From assembly GCA_016702545.1 (NCBI GenBank), contig JADJDT010000005.1:1-64000 (forward strand): 64,000 nt of DNA. The letters run 5' to 3'. Positions 62,064 through 64,000 of the stretch are shown here, one piece after another. The notes below the pieces were generated by a model. The model did no database searches. It had not been told where the DNA came from and saw only the letters and a list, made by a program, of their open reading frames with translations. The translations under genes and the position numbers were made by a program. Origin of the DNA: Pseudomonadota bacterium (GTDB lineage Bacteria; Myxococcota_A; Polyangia; GCA-2747355). Every line of letters starts with the position of its first letter. Position 1 is the stretch's first letter.

Positions 62064-62193
62064 CGCTCCGTTGCGTCGCTCCATCCCGCCAGGCGGCGTT
62101 GCTCGCTCCGGTGCGTGCTCACAGCGCTACAAGGCTGCTCCGCGCGCTCCTCGCTCGCGCCTTGCCTGACGGGCGTCTCAACACAACGGAGCG
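62064..62193. repeat. Long imperfect inverted repeat between acpS and glmM
   Basis: CGCTCCGTTG at 62064-62073 is the reverse complement of CAACGGAGCG at 62184-62193. Inside these arms further complementary patches are seen (CCCGCCAGGC near 62086 against GCCTGACGGG near 62164). The RNA could fold into a ~130-base hairpin. It fills most of the 200-base space between glmM and acpS. A REP-like mobile repeat or a regulatory RNA structure are possible. Confidence 0.55.
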
Positions 62194-62244
62194 GTGGGTC
62201 TACGCGGCTGCCCGTGCGCGATCGACTGCCCCACGCGCTCGCGA

Positions 62245-63606
62245 TCAACCCGCCTGGCGCGCACAGGCCCGCTGCAACACGGCGGCCAGCTCGTCGGCCA
62301 ACGCGCGGATCTGCGGCTCGCTGGGCCCCTCGACCATCACGCGCGCCTTGTGTTCCGTCCCCGAATAGCGCACCAGGACGCGCCCCTCCGCGCCCAGGCT
62401 GGCCTCCGCCGCGGCAATCGCCCGGGTCACGTCGCTCAGCTCCTCGAGCGGACGCCGCTGCGCGACCTCGACGTTGACCAGCACCTGCGGATAGCGCGTC
62501 ATCACCCGTGCGAGCTCCGAGACCGGCTTGCCCTCGCGCAGCATCGCCGCCAGCACCTGCAGCGCCGCCAACGTGCCGTCACCCGTCGTGGCGTGGTCGA
62601 GGAAGACGAGGTGACCCGATTGCTCGCCGCCGAGGTTGAAGCCCCCGCGCCGCATCTCGTCGACGACGTAGCGATCGCCGACCGCCGTGCGACGCACCTC
62701 GCCGCCCAAGCCGCGGATGCAGCGCTCGAGCCCGAGGTTGCTCATCACCGTGACCACCAGTGTGCGCTGCGCCAGCGTGCCCGCCGCCAGCATCCGCCGC
62801 GCGATCAGCGCCATGATCGCGTCGCCGTCGACCACCTGGCCATATTCGTCGACGATGATCACGCGGTCCGCGTCGCCGTCCAGCGCCACGCCGAGCTGCG
62901 CCCCGTGCTCGATCACCGCGCGCTGCACCTGCCCCGGATGCAGCGCCCCACAGCCGTCGTTGATGTTGCGGCCGTTGGGCTGCACCCCCAGCGACACGAC
63001 CTCGGCGCCGAGTTCCTCGAAGACCACCGGGGCCAGCCGATAGGCGGCGCCGTTGGCGCAATCGACGACGATCCTGATCCCGTCGAGCGTCAGGTCCGGG
63101 GGAAAGGTGTGCTTGAGGAAGGCGATATAGCGCCCATCGACGCCCGGGATGCGCGTCACGCGGCCGACCTGATGGGCGGGCACGCGGTGCTGATCGAGGG
63201 CGCCCGAGGCCAGCAGCTGCTCGATCTCGAGCTCTCGCGCGTCGGGCAGCTTGAAGCCGTCCGCGGCAAAGATCTTGATGCCGTTGTCCTGGTAGGGGTT
63301 GTGACTGGCGCTGATCACCACGCCGGCCTCGGCACGCATGCTCGAGGTCAGATGCGCCACACCCGGAGTGGGCAGCGGTCCGCAGAGCCAGCAATCGGCG
63401 CCCATCGAGCAGATGCCGGCAGCCAGCGCGGTCTCGAACATGTAGCACGAGCGGCGCGTGTCCTTGCCGACGACGATTCGTCGCTGGTGCCCATCGTTGC
63501 GGAAGAGGAACGCCACCGCCCGCCCGAGGTCCAGCGCGGTCTCGACCGTCATCGGCGGCACGTTGGCCACACCGCGAATTCCATCGGTTCCGAATAGCTT
63601 GCGCAT
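62245..63606 (-). CDS. glmM: Phosphoglucosamine mutase GlmM
   Basis: The 453-residue enzyme converts glucosamine-6-phosphate to glucosamine-1-phosphate for UDP-GlcNAc and cell-wall synthesis. The N-terminus MRKLFGTDGIRGVANVPPMT is the family start. The phosphoserine loop is GVVISASHNPYQDNGIKIFA near residue 100. The metal loop is LDGDADRVIIVDEYGQVVDG. The sugar-binding GGEQSGHLVFLDHATTGDGT and phosphate-binding VRYSGTEHKARVMVEGP segments complete the set. Length is normal. The second Met (start at 63606) is chosen because it matches homologues; an upstream ATG at 63612 adds two residues. It lies downstream of folP, as in many genomes. Confidence 0.96.
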   Translation of the reverse strand: MRKLFGTDGIRGVANVPPMTVETALDLGRAVAFLFRNDGHQRRIVVGKDTRRSCYMFETALAAGICSMGADCWLCGPLPTPGVAHLTSSMRAEAGVVISASHNPYQDNGIKIFAADGFKLPDARELEIEQLLASGALDQHRVPAHQVGRVTRIPGVDGRYIAFLKHTFPPDLTLDGIRIVVDCANGAAYRLAPVVFEELGAEVVSLGVQPNGRNINDGCGALHPGQVQRAVIEHGAQLGVALDGDADRVIIVDEYGQVVDGDAIMALIARRMLAAGTLAQRTLVVTVMSNLGLERCIRGLGGEVRRTAVGDRYVVDEMRRGGFNLGGEQSGHLVFLDHATTGDGTLAALQVLAAMLREGKPVSELARVMTRYPQVLVNVEVAQRRPLEELSDVTRAIAAAEASLGAEGRVLVRYSGTEHKARVMVEGPSEPQIRALADELAAVLQRACARQAG

Positions 63607-63698
63607 CCCCACCCCCGCGGCGCCTGATCGCCGCCAGCCCGCCGGCCTCCCGCGCTCCGGTCAGCGGGCGCGACGATGGAGCTGCGGTCGGCGCCCTG

Positions 63699-64000
63699 TC
63701 AAGGGGCTGACGCGCGGCGGATCGCGTCGGCCACGCGCACCGCCGGAAGGAGCTCACCCACGTCATGCAAGCGCACCCCGTCGGCCCCGCGGATGACCGC
63801 GACGGCGGCGGCGCCACAGGTGCCGATCAGCCGCTCGGCGACCGACTGGCCGGTGACCGCGCCAATGAACGACTTGCGCGACGGACCGACGAGCAGCGGG
63901 TAACCGACCTCCTCGCGGATGCGACCAAGGGCGTCCAGCAGCACCAGCGTCTGATCGGCGCGCTTGCCGAAGCCGAGGCCGGGATCGACCCAGATGCGAT
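63699..64000 (-). CDS. folP: Dihydropteroate synthase FolP, C-terminal part (runs off window)
   Basis: About 100 C-terminal residues are present; the start lies beyond the right end of the window. The visible part reads IWVDPGLGFGKRADQTLVLL, then GYPLLVGPSRKSFIGAVTGQ, SVAERLIGTCGAAAVAVIRG and ADGVRLHDVGELLPAVRVAD. These are the conserved pterin/pABA-site motifs of dihydropteroate synthase, the sulfonamide target in folate synthesis. The stop is followed by 92 bases before glmM on the same strand, so they are likely one operon (folP-glmM, possibly acpS). Confidence 0.95.
   Translation of the reverse strand, partial: RIWVDPGLGFGKRADQTLVLLDALGRIREEVGYPLLVGPSRKSFIGAVTGQSVAERLIGTCGAAAVAVIRGADGVRLHDVGELLPAVRVADAIRRASAP

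Noticed and set aside
1..64000. tRNA or rRNA genes
   Set aside because: No cloverleaf or conserved rRNA segment was recognised on either strand by reading; weak TTCGA-like matches lie inside protein genes.

Overview
The window is very GC-rich DNA (most stretches look close to 70% GC) from a bacterium that resembles Myxococcota or a related deltaproteobacterial lineage. This assignment is an inference. It rests on GC content, FHA and PP2C signalling proteins, Cys-rich secreted lipoproteins, a GYF/AgmX-type pseudokinase and large Ala/Pro/Gly-rich proteins. Many genes carry one-base frame changes in otherwise intact reading frames, including acpS, which is normally essential. The sequence therefore probably contains residual indel errors, as in a draft or metagenome assembly, and 'broken' genes should be read with that in mind.

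0-37 kb is a type VI secretion system (T6SS) locus. In order: clpV/tssH (+); a RAYT-like transposase (+); a lower-GC operon tssB-tssC-hcp-like (-); a Uma2 nuclease (+); tssA (-); a vapBC toxin-antitoxin pair (+); and a tightly packed minus-strand operon of VWA/FHA gene, tssJ, tssK, tssL, tssM and tagF. A 775-base gap follows, then a second minus-strand group: a natural TssB-TssC fusion, a VWA/TM protein and a giant beta-propeller protein. The plus strand then carries a predicted secreted/outer-membrane protein, a second propeller-like protein, an unknown 307-residue protein, vgrG, tssF and a PAAR protein. A PP2C-FHA phosphatase and a TagH-like FHA protein follow on the minus strand. tssE and tssG are not visible in the window.

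37-46 kb holds two overlapping secreted lipoprotein genes, a G-rich tract, and a copper/silver efflux set: a cupredoxin-like lipoprotein, then cusC-, cusB- and cusA-like genes. An OsmC peroxidase converges on it. 46.8-48.1 kb encodes a CLC protein with sequence features of the fluoride (CLC-F) branch.

48-59 kb is mixed: a small Cys-rich protein, a multiply frameshifted exported protein, an exported helical protein, a glycosyltransferase, a large ATPase-TPR protein, and a conserved pair pgpH-rnc (c-di-AMP phosphodiesterase and RNase III).

59-64 kb has a lipoprotein, a pseudokinase-GYF-TM-AgmX protein, and the housekeeping run folP (partial), glmM, acpS read on the minus strand.

The most distinctive element is the accessory T6SS module at 20.9-30.7 kb: fused TssBC sheath paralogue, degenerate VWA protein with a C-terminal membrane anchor, two propeller proteins and an orphan protein, interleaved with a standard T6SS whose sheath/tube genes and vgrG N-terminal half have clearly different base composition.
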